This document shows, piece after piece, positions 1 through 7,692 of a stretch of DNA of 40,159 nt. The notes below the pieces were generated by a model. It was not told the origin of the DNA, did no database searches, and saw only the letters and a list, made by a program, of their open reading frames with translations. This DNA comes from Mycobacterium sp. GA-1199. GTDB lineage: Bacteria; Actinomycetota; Actinomycetes; Mycobacteriales; Mycobacteriaceae. Every line of letters starts with the position of its first letter. Position 1 is the first letter of the stretch. The stretch is from NCBI RefSeq assembly GCF_001500045.1, contig NZ_LQIX01000027.1, positions 1 through 40,159 of the forward strand, given 5' to 3'. Both the position numbers and the translations under genes were made by a program.

Positions 1-367
1 GCGCCGTGATGCCGATCTCCCGGGTGAGGATCACCACCGTGATCCACCACGGCAGGTCGCCCAGTAGCGAAAGTCCGATCAGCGCCGCGCCGATGAGCGC
101 CTTGTCGGCGATGGGGTCGGCCAGCGTGCCGAACTCCGTCACCATGCCGTAGTTGCGCGCCAGCGCCCCGTCGAACCGGTCGGTGATCACGGCGACGGTG
201 AACACCACGAATGCGGCTATCCGCCAGAATGTTTCATGCCCGTCGCCGACGAACAGCACCACCAGGAAAACCGGAACCAACGCCATCCGCACGCCCGTGA
301 GCACATTCGCGATGTTCGCTATGCGGGCGCGCGGAACCAGCGGATCAGTATGGGGTTGGCCCGACAC
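1..367 (-). CDS. pgsA: CDP-alcohol phosphatidyltransferase (PgsA-type), 3' part cut by window edge
   Basis: Integral membrane enzyme that transfers a phosphatidyl group from CDP-diacylglycerol to an alcohol, normally glycerol-3-phosphate, in phospholipid synthesis. About 122 residues are visible. They contain the full CDP-alcohol phosphotransferase signature D-x2-D-G-x2-A-R-x8-G-x3-D-x3-D (from DRFDGALAR to DPIADK) between hydrophobic segments, and the visible part ends in the TREIG motif typical of PgsA. I start it at a GTG because no other start lies in frame nearby and a TATTCT hexamer sits 6 nt upstream. It is divergent from argA, as Rv2746c is from Rv2747 in M. tuberculosis. The exact alcohol acceptor cannot be read from sequence, and the C-terminal half lies outside the window. 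Confidence 0.88.
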   Translation of the reverse strand, partial: MSGQPHTDPLVPRARIANIANVLTGVRMALVPVFLVVLFVGDGHETFWRIAAFVVFTVAVITDRFDGALARNYGMVTEFGTLADPIADKALIGAALIGLSLLGDLPWWITVVILTREIGITA

Positions 368-373
368 CGCAAC

Positions 374-379
374 AGAATA
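374..379 (-). promoter_or_regulatory. -10 hexamer of the pgsA gene
   Basis: TATTCT (TANNNT) on the minus strand ends 6 nt before the GTG start, the spacing of a leaderless mycobacterial transcript. No clear -35 is visible. Confidence 0.5.
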
Positions 380-396
380 TCGGTTGCTCGAACCGA

Positions 397-402
397 TACT
401 CT
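397..402 (+). promoter_or_regulatory. -10 hexamer of argA
   Basis: TACTCT lies 6 nt before the argA GTG, so the mRNA is probably leaderless. No Shine-Dalgarno is present in the 41-bp divergent spacer. Confidence 0.5.
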
Positions 403-408
403 CCACCT

Positions 409-918
409 GTGAGCGCAGAATCCGGCGAGGTCGTCGTGCGGCGTGCGCGAACCTCGGATGTCCCCGCCATCAAGACCTTGGTCGACATCTACTCCGGCAA
501 GATCCTGTTGGAGAAGAATCTGGTGACGCTCTATGAGGCCGTACAGGAGTTCTGGGTCGCTGAAATCGACGGCGAACTGCTCGGCTGCGGCGCACTACAC
601 GTGTTGTGGTCCGACCTCGGCGAGGTGCGTACCGTCGCCGTGCATCCCAAGGTCAGGGGTCAGGGCGTCGGGCATGCGATCGTCGACAAGTTGCTCGACG
701 TCGCCCGCGAGCTGCGCCTCGAACGGATCTTCGTGCTCACCTTCGAAGTCGAGTTCTTCAGCAGGCACGGATTTCGGGAGATCGACGGCACACCCGTCAC
801 CGCCGAGGTCTACGAGGAGATGTGCCGCTCGTACGACACCGGTGTCGCCGAGTTTCTCGACCTGTCCTACGTCAAGCCGAACATCCTCGGTAACACCCGA
901 ATGCTGTTGACCTTGTAG
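409..918 (+). CDS. argA: amino-acid N-acetyltransferase (N-acetylglutamate synthase), ArgA
   Basis: GNAT-family acetyltransferase of 169 aa that makes N-acetylglutamate from acetyl-CoA, the first step of arginine synthesis. It is the short, stand-alone GNAT type used by mycobacteria (Rv2747, 174 aa), without the amino-acid-kinase domain of E. coli ArgA. The GNAT core is visible: the strand 4 / acetyl-CoA-binding segment EVRTVAVHPKVRGQGVGHAIVDKL (R/Q-G-x-G-x near residues 83-90) and strand 5 with FSRHGFREI. The GTG start follows a -10 hexamer directly. The gene converges with the peroxiredoxin-like gene, with a strong inverted repeat in between. Function rests on family and synteny. Confidence 0.88.
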   Translation: MSAESGEVVVRRARTSDVPAIKTLVDIYSGKILLEKNLVTLYEAVQEFWVAEIDGELLGCGALHVLWSDLGEVRTVAVHPKVRGQGVGHAIVDKLLDVARELRLERIFVLTFEVEFFSRHGFREIDGTPVTAEVYEEMCRSYDTGVAEFLDLSYVKPNILGNTRMLLTL

Positions 919-930
919 CGATTTGTGTGT

Positions 931-985
931 GCGCTTAACGGGTTGATCGCACGTACCTGGTGGCTGCAATCAACCCGTTAAGCGC
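931..985. repeat. 17-bp perfect inverted repeat between convergent genes
   Basis: Arms at 931-947 and 969-985 (gcgcttaacgggttgat and its exact complement) enclose a 21-nt loop. It lies 12 nt after the argA stop and 15 nt before the end of the minus-strand gene. A 17-bp uninterrupted stem would fold on either transcript, so a bidirectional terminator is likely. There is no T-tract, as is usual in mycobacteria. Confidence 0.75.
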
Positions 986-1000
986 GCCGAGCAGCACGTC

Positions 1001-1528
1001 CTAGCCAATCGCGAGTTTCAGCATTTCGTCGACCGACCATTGGTCGTCGGCATGGATGCCGTACTTGCACGCGCGTATGGTGCCGTCCGGCTCGATCAGG
1101 AAATCCGCTGGTTTGCCGAAGTGGTCTTCCCGCGGCGCCAAACCGCCGGCGACCGAAGTGGAGTGGCTGATACCACGGACTGCGGCACGAACGGCACCGA
1201 GATGCAACACGGAGCGCAGTGACGATTCAACGCCGAACTCCTTGTACAGCTTGCGTTCAGGATCTGCCACCATCGCGAATGGGACATCGGCCACATATTG
1301 GCGAAGTCGGTCTGCAGCGGAGTGAAATAGGATGACCTCAGTGACCCCGGCGTTCTCGATCTCGTGGCTTCGGCGTGCCACGTCTCGAAGATGCAGATTG
1401 CAGATAGGGCACCCAGCGAAACGTCGGAATTGCAGATGAACCAGCCGCTCGGGCGCCGGCACGCTTACGTGCGTGTCTGTGACAGTGCGCAGCGATCGCG
1501 CCTTGATCTTGTCGCCCGCAGTGAACAT
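1001..1528 (-). CDS. peroxiredoxin-like (AhpC/TSA, thioredoxin-fold) protein
   Basis: A 175-aa protein of the thioredoxin-like superfamily. After a short N-terminal strand it has RRFAGCPICNLHLRD, giving a C-x2-C redox centre (about residues 40-43) where AhpC/TSA-type proteins carry the peroxidatic cysteine. The body matches 'peroxiredoxin-like family' proteins: a helix, then VILFHSAADRLRQYV, then the late strand-turn FLIEPDGTI that positions the active site. Likely a thiol peroxidase or disulfide reductase of the cytosol; the substrate is unknown. The ATG is preceded by GGGAG at a good distance and a TAGAGT -10 further up. Base composition looks less GC-rich than the neighbours, which may hint at later acquisition. 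Confidence 0.8.
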   Translation of the reverse strand: MFTAGDKIKARSLRTVTDTHVSVPAPERLVHLQFRRFAGCPICNLHLRDVARRSHEIENAGVTEVILFHSAADRLRQYVADVPFAMVADPERKLYKEFGVESSLRSVLHLGAVRAAVRGISHSTSVAGGLAPREDHFGKPADFLIEPDGTIRACKYGIHADDQWSVDEMLKLAIG

Positions 1529-1555
1529 CCGAAGTCTCCCGTCTGCCCGGAATTC

Positions 1556-1561
1556 ACTCTA
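1556..1561 (-). promoter_or_regulatory. -10 hexamer of the peroxiredoxin-like gene
   Basis: TAGAGT on the minus strand, followed by a leader of about 20 nt with a GGGAG ribosome site before the ATG. This gene therefore looks leadered. Confidence 0.4.
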
Positions 1562-1593
1562 GCCGCGGCGCTTTGGCATTTATTCGCGTTGGG

Positions 1594-1621
1594 GAGCGGT
1601 CAGCGCAGAGCGGTCAGCGCA
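1594..1621. repeat. 14-bp tandem duplication
   Basis: gagcggtcagcgca occurs twice head to tail (1594-1607, 1608-1621), in the gap between the 3' end of ftsK and the next minus-strand gene. No function is evident; replication slippage is the simplest origin. Confidence 0.85.
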
Positions 1622-1640
1622 ACGAGCCGCACACAAATCG

Positions 1641-4115
1641 CTACTCGTCGTCTTCTGGGGTGTCCGAGCCACGGATCGACGCCAGCGTCGCCGCCAGTTC
1701 GTCGGGTTTGACGAGCACCTCGCGGGCCTTGGAGCCCTCGCTGGGCCCGACGATGTTGCGGGTCTCCATCAAATCCATCAACCGGCCCGCCTTGGCGAAT
1801 CCGACGCGCAGTTTGCGCTGCAACATCGACGTCGACCCGAATTGGCTCGACACCACCAGCTCGACCGCCTGCAGGAAGACGTCCATGTCGTCGCCGATGT
1901 CGGGGTCGACGTCGGTGCGCTCGCTGTTGGTCTTGGCGTTGGTGACGCCCTCGGTGTACTCCGGTTCGGCCTGCGACTTGGTCGCTTCCACGACGGCGTG
2001 GATCTCGTCGTCGGTGATGAACGCGCCCTGCAGCCGGATCGGCTTGTTGGCCCCCATCGGCAGGAACAGTCCGTCGCCCATGCCGATCAGCTTTTCGGCG
2101 CCCTGTTGGTCGAGGATGACGCGGCTGTCGGTCAACGACGACGTGGCGAACGCCAACCGTGACGGCACGTTCGTCTTGATCAGACCGGTGACGACGTCCA
2201 CCGATGGTCGCTGCGTGGCCAGCACCAGGTGAATGCCTGCGGCGCGAGCCTTCTGGGTGATGCGCACGATCGCATCCTCGACATCGCGCGGTGCGGTCAT
2301 CATGAGGTCGGCCAACTCGTCGACGATCGCGACGATGTACGGGTAGGGCTTGTACTCGCGCTGGCTGCCCAGCGGTGTGGTGATCTCGCCGGAGCGCACC
2401 TTTTTGTTGAAGTCGTCGATGTGGCGCACGCGCGAGGCCTGCATGTCCTGGTAACGCTGCTCCATCTCCTCCACCAGCCACGCCAATGCGGCGGCGGCCT
2501 TCTTCGGCTGGGTGATGATTGGCGTGATGAGGTGCGGGATGCCTTCGTAGGGCGTCAGTTCCACCATCTTCGGGTCGATCAGGATCATCCTGACCTCTTC
2601 CGGCGTGGCCCGCACCAAGAGTGACACCAGCATCGAGTTCACGAAGCTCGACTTGCCCGATCCGGTCGAGCCGGCGACCAGCAGATGCGGCATCTTGGCG
2701 AGGTTTGCCGAAATGTACTCGCCCTCAATGTCTTTACCCAGACCGATGACGAGCGGGTGGTGATCACCCCGGGTGGCCGGGTCGGTCAGCACATCGGCCA
2801 GACGCACCATTTCGCGGTCCACGTTGGGCACCTCGATGCCGACCGCCGACTTGCCCGGGATCGGAGCCAGCATCCGCACGCTTTCGGTCGCCACCGCATA
2901 GGCGATATTGCGTTGCAGCGCAGTGATCTTCTCGACCTTGACACCCGGTCCGAGTTCGACCTCGTAACGGGTGACGGTCGGGCCGCGGGTGCAGCCGGTG
3001 ACCGATGCGTTGACCTTGAACTGGTCGAGCACCTCGGTGATCGCCTCGATCATCCGGTCGTTGCCTGCGCTGCGCCGTTTCGGCGGATCGCCGGCGATCA
3101 GAAGCTCGAGTGAGGGCAGCGCATACGGTCCGTCGACCACACGGTCCAAGGTCATCGTCGACTGCTTGGCCTTCTTCTTGCGCGTCTTGGCGGTCGGTTC
3201 GGGGATTGTCGGCGCTTCGTCGGACAGCGGATAGTTCTCCATCGGAGTACCGGTCGGCCAGGCCTGCTCGGCGTCGTCGCCATAGGAGCCCGGATCGTCG
3301 TAGTAACCGTCGGAGAAATCGTCGGACTCGGAGATGACGGCGGTGTCCTCGTCGTCGTAATTGTCGTAGTCGTACTCGTCGTAGCCGCGGGCGGAGAACA
3401 TGGAGCGCACGGTCGAGGGCACTTCGCGAATCGTCGTTCCGGTCACCAGCAACACGCCGAACAACACACCGATGAACAACAGCGGCGCGGCGATCCACGC
3501 CGTGAGCCCGTCGGAGAGCGGGCCGCCTATTGTGAATCCGATGAACCCCGACGCATGTTGACGCGCCGCCGGGTCCTGCGGCGAACCGGCCCACAGATGC
3601 CACAGCCCGAGCGCGGGCAGCGCGATCATCGCCGAACCCAGGATCAGCCTCGGCCTGGCGTCCGGATCAGGTTCGGTGCGCATCAACGTCACACCGACGG
3701 CGGCAAGCGCGATCGGGACAAGTACGACAGCGGCGCCGATCAAGGTCCGCCAGAAGGTGTCGAGCCAGTCGCCCACCGGGCCGGCGGCGCCGAACCATGA
3801 ACTCGCCGCGATGATCACCGCGAAGCCGAGAAGCGCCAACGCGATGCCGTCGCGGCGATGGCCGGGTTCCAGATCGCGGGCCCGACCCACCGAACGCGCG
3901 GTGGTGCCCGCGCCCTTGGCCAACATCAGCCAACCGGCCCGCACGCCGCGACCCACCGAGGCGCCTGCCGAGGAGATGGGCGACGACGTCCCGCGCGGTG
4001 ACGAGGTTCTCTTCGGCGCCGGCTTACGTCGCGGCGCTGCCCGGCCGCCCGATCGCGCACCCGGCTTTGACCTGGTCGAACGACTTCCAGAGCGCGCGGC
4101 GGTCTTACTAGGCAT
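1641..4115 (-). CDS. ftsK: DNA translocase FtsK
   Basis: Septal hexameric ATPase that pumps DNA to finish chromosome segregation at division. The 824-aa protein has a basic Ser/Arg/Pro-rich N-terminus, hydrophobic membrane segments up to about residue 240, an acidic Asp/Tyr-rich linker (DEYDYDNYDDED), and the motor. The motor carries Walker A AGSTGSGKS (about residue 480) and Walker B AIVDELADL (about 595). The last ~70 residues are the winged-helix gamma domain that reads KOPS-type sites (SSQFGSTSMLQRKLRVGFAKA). An in-frame ATG exists 15 codons upstream at 4160. I prefer the internal ATG (MPSKTAARS) because a TAGGCT -10 lies 7 nt before it, inside the longer reading. Orthologue of Rv2748c. 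Confidence 0.93.
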   Translation of the reverse strand: MPSKTAARSGSRSTRSKPGARSGGRAAPRRKPAPKRTSSPRGTSSPISSAGASVGRGVRAGWLMLAKGAGTTARSVGRARDLEPGHRRDGIALALLGFAVIIAASSWFGAAGPVGDWLDTFWRTLIGAAVVLVPIALAAVGVTLMRTEPDPDARPRLILGSAMIALPALGLWHLWAGSPQDPAARQHASGFIGFTIGGPLSDGLTAWIAAPLLFIGVLFGVLLVTGTTIREVPSTVRSMFSARGYDEYDYDNYDDEDTAVISESDDFSDGYYDDPGSYGDDAEQAWPTGTPMENYPLSDEAPTIPEPTAKTRKKKAKQSTMTLDRVVDGPYALPSLELLIAGDPPKRRSAGNDRMIEAITEVLDQFKVNASVTGCTRGPTVTRYEVELGPGVKVEKITALQRNIAYAVATESVRMLAPIPGKSAVGIEVPNVDREMVRLADVLTDPATRGDHHPLVIGLGKDIEGEYISANLAKMPHLLVAGSTGSGKSSFVNSMLVSLLVRATPEEVRMILIDPKMVELTPYEGIPHLITPIITQPKKAAAALAWLVEEMEQRYQDMQASRVRHIDDFNKKVRSGEITTPLGSQREYKPYPYIVAIVDELADLMMTAPRDVEDAIVRITQKARAAGIHLVLATQRPSVDVVTGLIKTNVPSRLAFATSSLTDSRVILDQQGAEKLIGMGDGLFLPMGANKPIRLQGAFITDDEIHAVVEATKSQAEPEYTEGVTNAKTNSERTDVDPDIGDDMDVFLQAVELVVSSQFGSTSMLQRKLRVGFAKAGRLMDLMETRNIVGPSEGSKAREVLVKPDELAATLASIRGSDTPEDDE

Positions 4116-4122
4116 GCCTGTA

Positions 4123-4128
4123 AGCCTA
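4123..4128 (-). promoter_or_regulatory. -10 hexamer of ftsK
   Basis: TAGGCT on the minus strand, 7 nt before the chosen ATG. If this is the promoter, the mRNA is leaderless and the upstream ATG at 4160 is not used. Confidence 0.5.
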
Positions 4129-4201
4129 GTCGCTCCAGCCCCAGAATCACCATCTGCCACACGGGTAACAGATCCGTATCGATTGGCGCGCTTTCGCGAC
4201 T

Positions 4202-4207
4202 TATCGT
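4202..4207 (+). promoter_or_regulatory. -10 hexamer of the DUF2834 gene
   Basis: TATCGT ends 6 nt before the ATG, consistent with leaderless expression. Confidence 0.45.
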
Positions 4208-4213
4208 GCGGAA

Positions 4214-4666
4214 ATGACCGATATCGACAGGTCGGCGGGCTTGCCGACCACCACCAAAGTGCTCTGTGCCGCCTATGGCGCCATCGCGGTCGTCGCGCTG
4301 ATCGCGACCTGGAGCCAGAACCTGGCCTACCTCGACCGCGGGGCCGGCTTCTTCCTCGCGTTCTGGGAGGACACCAAGGTAAACGCGGCGACCCGGTCCA
4401 TCACCGCGGACATCGCCCTGTTCCTGCTCGCCGCGGTGATCTTCATGGTCTACGAGGCCCGCAAACACGGCATCAAGTTCGTCTGGGTCTACATCATCGC
4501 CTCGTTCTTCATCGCGATCAGCGTGACGTTCCCGTTGTTCCTTCTCGCGCGCGAATTGCGCATCCACCGCACCGAAGCCCCGCGCATCGGGGCCGGGGAC
4601 ACCGTCGGGCTCGTCCTTGTCGCGGCGCTCACCCTGGCCTTCACGATCTGGATCGACGTGGTCTGA
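4214..4666 (+). CDS. DUF2834 domain membrane protein
   Basis: A 150-aa integral membrane protein with four predicted hydrophobic helices (about residues 15-35, 62-82, 92-112 and 128-148). The stretch LFLLAAVIFMVYEARKHGIK matches the characteristic core of DUF2834, where a helix is followed by a basic E-x-R/K-x-x-G-I-K turn. The biochemical role of the family is unknown. It is divergent from ftsK and upstream of the ABM-SDR pair, which has its own -10, so it is probably a single-gene unit. Confidence 0.75.
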   Translation: MTDIDRSAGLPTTTKVLCAAYGAIAVVALIATWSQNLAYLDRGAGFFLAFWEDTKVNAATRSITADIALFLLAAVIFMVYEARKHGIKFVWVYIIASFFIAISVTFPLFLLARELRIHRTEAPRIGAGDTVGLVLVAALTLAFTIWIDVV

Positions 4667-4686
4667 GCGTCGCCGGTGTGGGTGAG

Positions 4687-4692
4687 TAGGCT
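4687..4692 (+). promoter_or_regulatory. -10 hexamer of the ABM-SDR operon
   Basis: TAGGCT followed by a leader of roughly 35 nt containing GAGGAG about 12 nt before the ATG. Confidence 0.4.
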
Positions 4693-4734
4693 GTGCACTC
4701 GTCCAGCAGCACTCACCGAGGAGTCACGCCGCAA

Positions 4735-5049
4735 ATGCCTGTCGTTGTCGTCGCCACCATGACCGCCAAACCCGAATCCGTCGACACCGTGCGGGACGCC
4801 TGCAAGAAGGCCATCGAAGCGGTGCACCAAGAGCCGGGCTGCGAGCTCTACGCGCTGCACGAGGCGAACGGCACCTTCGTGTTCGTCGAGCAGTGGGCCG
4901 ACGAGGATGCCTTGAAGACGCACAGCACCGCTCCGGCCATCGGTGAGCTGTTCGGTGCGGTCGGCGAACACCTCGACGGAGCGCCGGACATCAAGATGTT
5001 GCAACCGGTCGTCGCGGGAGACCCGAGCAAAGGCGCGCTGCGGTCCTGA
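4735..5049 (+). CDS. antibiotic biosynthesis monooxygenase (ABM) domain protein
   Basis: A 104-aa dimeric alpha-beta barrel protein of the ABM/YgiN type, the same length as Rv2749. The hallmark pattern is clear: an N-terminal strand (VVVVATMTAKPES), a helix ending in HQEPGCELYALHEA, FVFVEQWADEDALKTHSTAPAI, and a final strand with IKMLQPV. Family members oxidise quinol-like substrates or degrade haem; no haem-ligand pattern is obvious here, so the substrate is unknown. A reading from GTG 4693 is possible, but the ATG with GAGGAG upstream fits the family length. Its TGA overlaps the ATG of the SDR gene by one base (TGATG), so the two are translationally coupled. Confidence 0.85.
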   Translation: MPVVVVATMTAKPESVDTVRDACKKAIEAVHQEPGCELYALHEANGTFVFVEQWADEDALKTHSTAPAIGELFGAVGEHLDGAPDIKMLQPVVAGDPSKGALRS

Positions 5050-5861
5050 TGGCTCCGCTCGCAGGCAAAGTCGCGTTCGTCACGGGCGCGGCGCGGGGCC
5101 AGGGCCGCGCTGAGGCGGTGAAGTTGGCCTCCGACGGCGCCGACATCATCGCCGTCGACCTGTGCGACCAGATCGCGTCGGTGCCCTATCCGTTGGCGAC
5201 GGCCGATGATCTGGCCGCGACCGTGAAGCTCGTCGAGGACGCGGGCGCGCGAATAGTGGCGCACCAAGCCGATGTTCGCGATCAGGATGCGTTGGCCAAG
5301 GCGCTGCAGGCCGGCGTCGACGAATTCGGCCGACTCGACATCGTGGTGGCCAACGCCGGAATCGCGCCGATGCAGTCGGGCGCCGACGGGTGGCGCGACG
5401 TGATCGACGTGAACCTCACCGGCGTCCATCACACGGTGGAGGTGGCCAAGGGGGCACTGATCGCTCACGGCGAGGGCGGGTCGATCGTGCTCACCAGTTC
5501 GGTCGTCGGCCTGGTCGGAATGGGCAGCGACGATCCCGGCGCGATCGGCTACGTCGCCTCCAAACACGGCATCGTCGGGTTGATGCGGCTCTACGCCAAT
5601 CTGCTTGCACCACAAAGCATCCGGGTCAACTCGGTACATCCTGCCGGCGTGGACACCCCGATGATCAACAACGAAGCGACACGGGAGTGGCTGGGCAGCA
5701 TCGCGGAGAAGTCACCGCAGGACATGGGCAACGCGCTTCCCGTCCAGGTACTGCAACCCGAAGACATCGCGAACGCGGTGGCGTGGTTGGTCTCCGACGC
5801 CGCGCGCTACGTCACCGGGGTGGCGCTGCCCGTCGACGCCGGGTCGGTCAACAAGCGCTGA
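5049..5861 (+). CDS. mycofactocin-type SDR family oxidoreductase
   Basis: A 270-aa classical short-chain dehydrogenase. It has the cofactor motif TGAARGQG (residues 14-21), D-V-R in the adenine-ring region, NAG (about 100), the catalytic Ser in VLTSSVVG, and Y-x3-K in YVASKHG. The GARGQG-R-x-x-AVKLA opening, the long insert after IIAVDLCDQI, and the SVHPAGVDTPMI segment match the mycofactocin-coupled SDR subfamily. Members of that subfamily hold NAD tightly and use mycofactocin as electron acceptor for alcohol or carveol-like substrates. Assignment to the subfamily is from motif resemblance. Orthologue of Rv2750, coupled to the ABM gene. Confidence 0.87.
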   Translation: MAPLAGKVAFVTGAARGQGRAEAVKLASDGADIIAVDLCDQIASVPYPLATADDLAATVKLVEDAGARIVAHQADVRDQDALAKALQAGVDEFGRLDIVVANAGIAPMQSGADGWRDVIDVNLTGVHHTVEVAKGALIAHGEGGSIVLTSSVVGLVGMGSDDPGAIGYVASKHGIVGLMRLYANLLAPQSIRVNSVHPAGVDTPMINNEATREWLGSIAEKSPQDMGNALPVQVLQPEDIANAVAWLVSDAARYVTGVALPVDAGSVNKR

Positions 5862-5916
5862 GCTTCCAGCGGTCGGACGCAGCCGCCTCCTCTACCTGTC
5901 GGTGATGCCTCTTTAT

Positions 5917-5973
5917 TGCCCGGCTACGAGCGAATTATTCGTTGGTAGCGAATAATTCGCTCATAGGCGGGCA
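5917..5973. repeat. 57-bp palindromic repeat, copy 1
   Basis: Begins tgcccggcta and ends in its near complement taggcgggca. The core is a 14-bp perfect stem, 5928-5941 against 5949-5962 (gagcgaattattcg), with a 7-nt loop. It aligns without gaps to 27032-27088 at 45 of 57 positions. It lies between the convergent SDR and rnj genes. Confidence 0.85.
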
Positions 5974-6012
5974 GCTGCACAACTGGGTCCCGCCGATACT
6001 GTTGAGGCTGAG

Positions 6013-7692
6013 TCAGATCTCGATGACCGTCGGCACGATCATCGGCTGGCGGCGATAGACCTCCCCCACCCATTTACCGACGGCGCGCCGCGACGCCTGC
6101 GCGATGCGGTTGATGTCGGTGACCCGTTCGGCCACAAGCGCTTCTAGTGCCTCTTCGACCTTGCGGGTGGCGGGCTCGAGAGCCTTCGGGTCCTCGGAGA
6201 AGCCGCGCGAGTGCAGGTGTGGCGCAGCCGCGGGCTTACCGGTGCCACGCCTCACGACGATTGTTATGCCGATGAACCCCGAAGAGAGCGTGAGCCGCTG
6301 ACCGACCACGGCATCCCCCACGTCCCCGGTGACCAGCCCGTCGACGAACATCTTGCCCGTCGGCACCGCGCCCGCGATCGACGCCCGACCGGCCACCAGG
6401 TCGACGCTCACGCCGTTTTCAGCCAGCACGATGTTCTCCTCGGGTACCCCCGTGCGGGCGGCCAGACCGGCGTTGGCACGCAACATCCGCCAGGTGCCGT
6501 GCACGGGCATCACGTTGCGAGGCCGCACACCGTTGTAGAGGAACAACAGCTCACCGGCGTAGGCGTGCCCGGTAACATGCACACGCACTTGCGCGTTGGT
6601 GACGACACGTGCGCCGATCTTCGCCAGCGCGTCCAGCACCCCGAAAATCGCTTCCTCGTTCCCGGGGATCTGCGACGACGACATGATGATGAGATCACCT
6701 GCGGTCAACGTGATGCTGCGGTGCTCACCGCGCGACATCCGCGACAGCGCCGCCATCGGCTCCCCCTGCGTTCCGGTGGTGACGAGCACGACGCGCTCGG
6801 GCGCCATCATCTCCGCGGCGCCGATGTCGATGATGTCGTCATCGTTTTCGAGCGTGAGATATCCGAGTTCCTTGGCGATGCCCATGTTGCGGACCATCGA
6901 CCGTCCGACGAACGCCACCTTGCGGCCCAGCGCCACCGACGCGTCGATGATCTGCTGTACGCGACCGACATTGGAGGCGAAGCAGGCCACGATGACGCGG
7001 CCCTGGGCGCTGCGGATCAGTCGGTGCATGTTCGGACCGATCTCGCTTTCCGACGGCCCCACGCCGGGAATCTCGGCGTTGGTCGAATCACACAGGAACA
7101 GGTCCACGCCGGCATCGCCGAGCCTCGACATCCCGGGCAGATCGGTGGGTTTCCCGTCGGGTGGAGACTGGTCGAGCTTGATGTCGCCGGTGTGCAGCAC
7201 CGTGCCGGCGCCGGTGTGGATGGCAATGGCCAGACAGCCGGGAATGGAGTGGTTGACCGCAAAGTATTCGCACTCGAACACGCCGTGTCGAGAACTCTGG
7301 CCCTCGTCGACTTCGACGAAGACCGGTTTGATCCGGTGCTCACGGCACTTCTCGGCCACCAGTGCGAGCGTGAACTTCGAGCCGACGACCGGGATGTCGC
7401 GGCGCAGTTTGAGCAGGAACGGGATCGCGCCGATGTGGTCCTCGTGTGCGTGAGTGAGCACCAGCGCCTCGACCTCGTCGAGCCGATTCTCGATGAGGCG
7501 CAGGTCGGGCAGGATCAGGTCGACGCCGGGCTCGTCGTGCGTGGGGAACAGGACTCCACAGTCGACGATCAGCAGTCGGCCCAGATGCTCGAAAACGGTC
7601 ATGTTGCGGCCGATTTCGCTGATCCCGCCGAGCGCGGTGACCCGAAGTCCGCCGGGGGCCAGCGGCCCCGGAGGATTGAGTTCTTCGTTCAC
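6013..7692 (-). CDS. rnj: ribonuclease J (5'-3' exonuclease / endonuclease)
   Basis: A 559-aa metallo-beta-lactamase/beta-CASP RNase that degrades and processes RNA, including rRNA and mRNA; orthologue of Rv2752c. The metal site is H81-A-H83-E-D85-H86 (LTHAHEDHIG), with further ligands in AVNHSIPG and HTGDIKLD. The beta-CASP part includes VIVACFASNVGRVQQI, SSSQIPGNE and HVTGHAYAGE, followed by the PVHGTWRML motif and a C-terminal oligomerisation domain. The GTG start overlaps the last base of the dapA TAG, so it is coupled to dapA. The dapA-rnj pairing is conserved in actinobacteria. The gene converges with the SDR; the 57-bp palindrome lies in the gap. Confidence 0.95.
   Translation of the reverse strand: MNEELNPPGPLAPGGLRVTALGGISEIGRNMTVFEHLGRLLIVDCGVLFPTHDEPGVDLILPDLRLIENRLDEVEALVLTHAHEDHIGAIPFLLKLRRDIPVVGSKFTLALVAEKCREHRIKPVFVEVDEGQSSRHGVFECEYFAVNHSIPGCLAIAIHTGAGTVLHTGDIKLDQSPPDGKPTDLPGMSRLGDAGVDLFLCDSTNAEIPGVGPSESEIGPNMHRLIRSAQGRVIVACFASNVGRVQQIIDASVALGRKVAFVGRSMVRNMGIAKELGYLTLENDDDIIDIGAAEMMAPERVVLVTTGTQGEPMAALSRMSRGEHRSITLTAGDLIIMSSSQIPGNEEAIFGVLDALAKIGARVVTNAQVRVHVTGHAYAGELLFLYNGVRPRNVMPVHGTWRMLRANAGLAARTGVPEENIVLAENGVSVDLVAGRASIAGAVPTGKMFVDGLVTGDVGDAVVGQRLTLSSGFIGITIVVRRGTGKPAAAPHLHSRGFSEDPKALEPATRKVEEALEALVAERVTDINRIAQASRRAVGKWVGEVYRRQPMIVPTVIEI

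Noticed and set aside
4116..4160. Upstream ATG of ftsK (MADGDSGAGATRLTG)
   Set aside because: It would place the TAGGCT -10 inside the gene; family N-termini begin with the S/P-S-K-T segment at the internal ATG.
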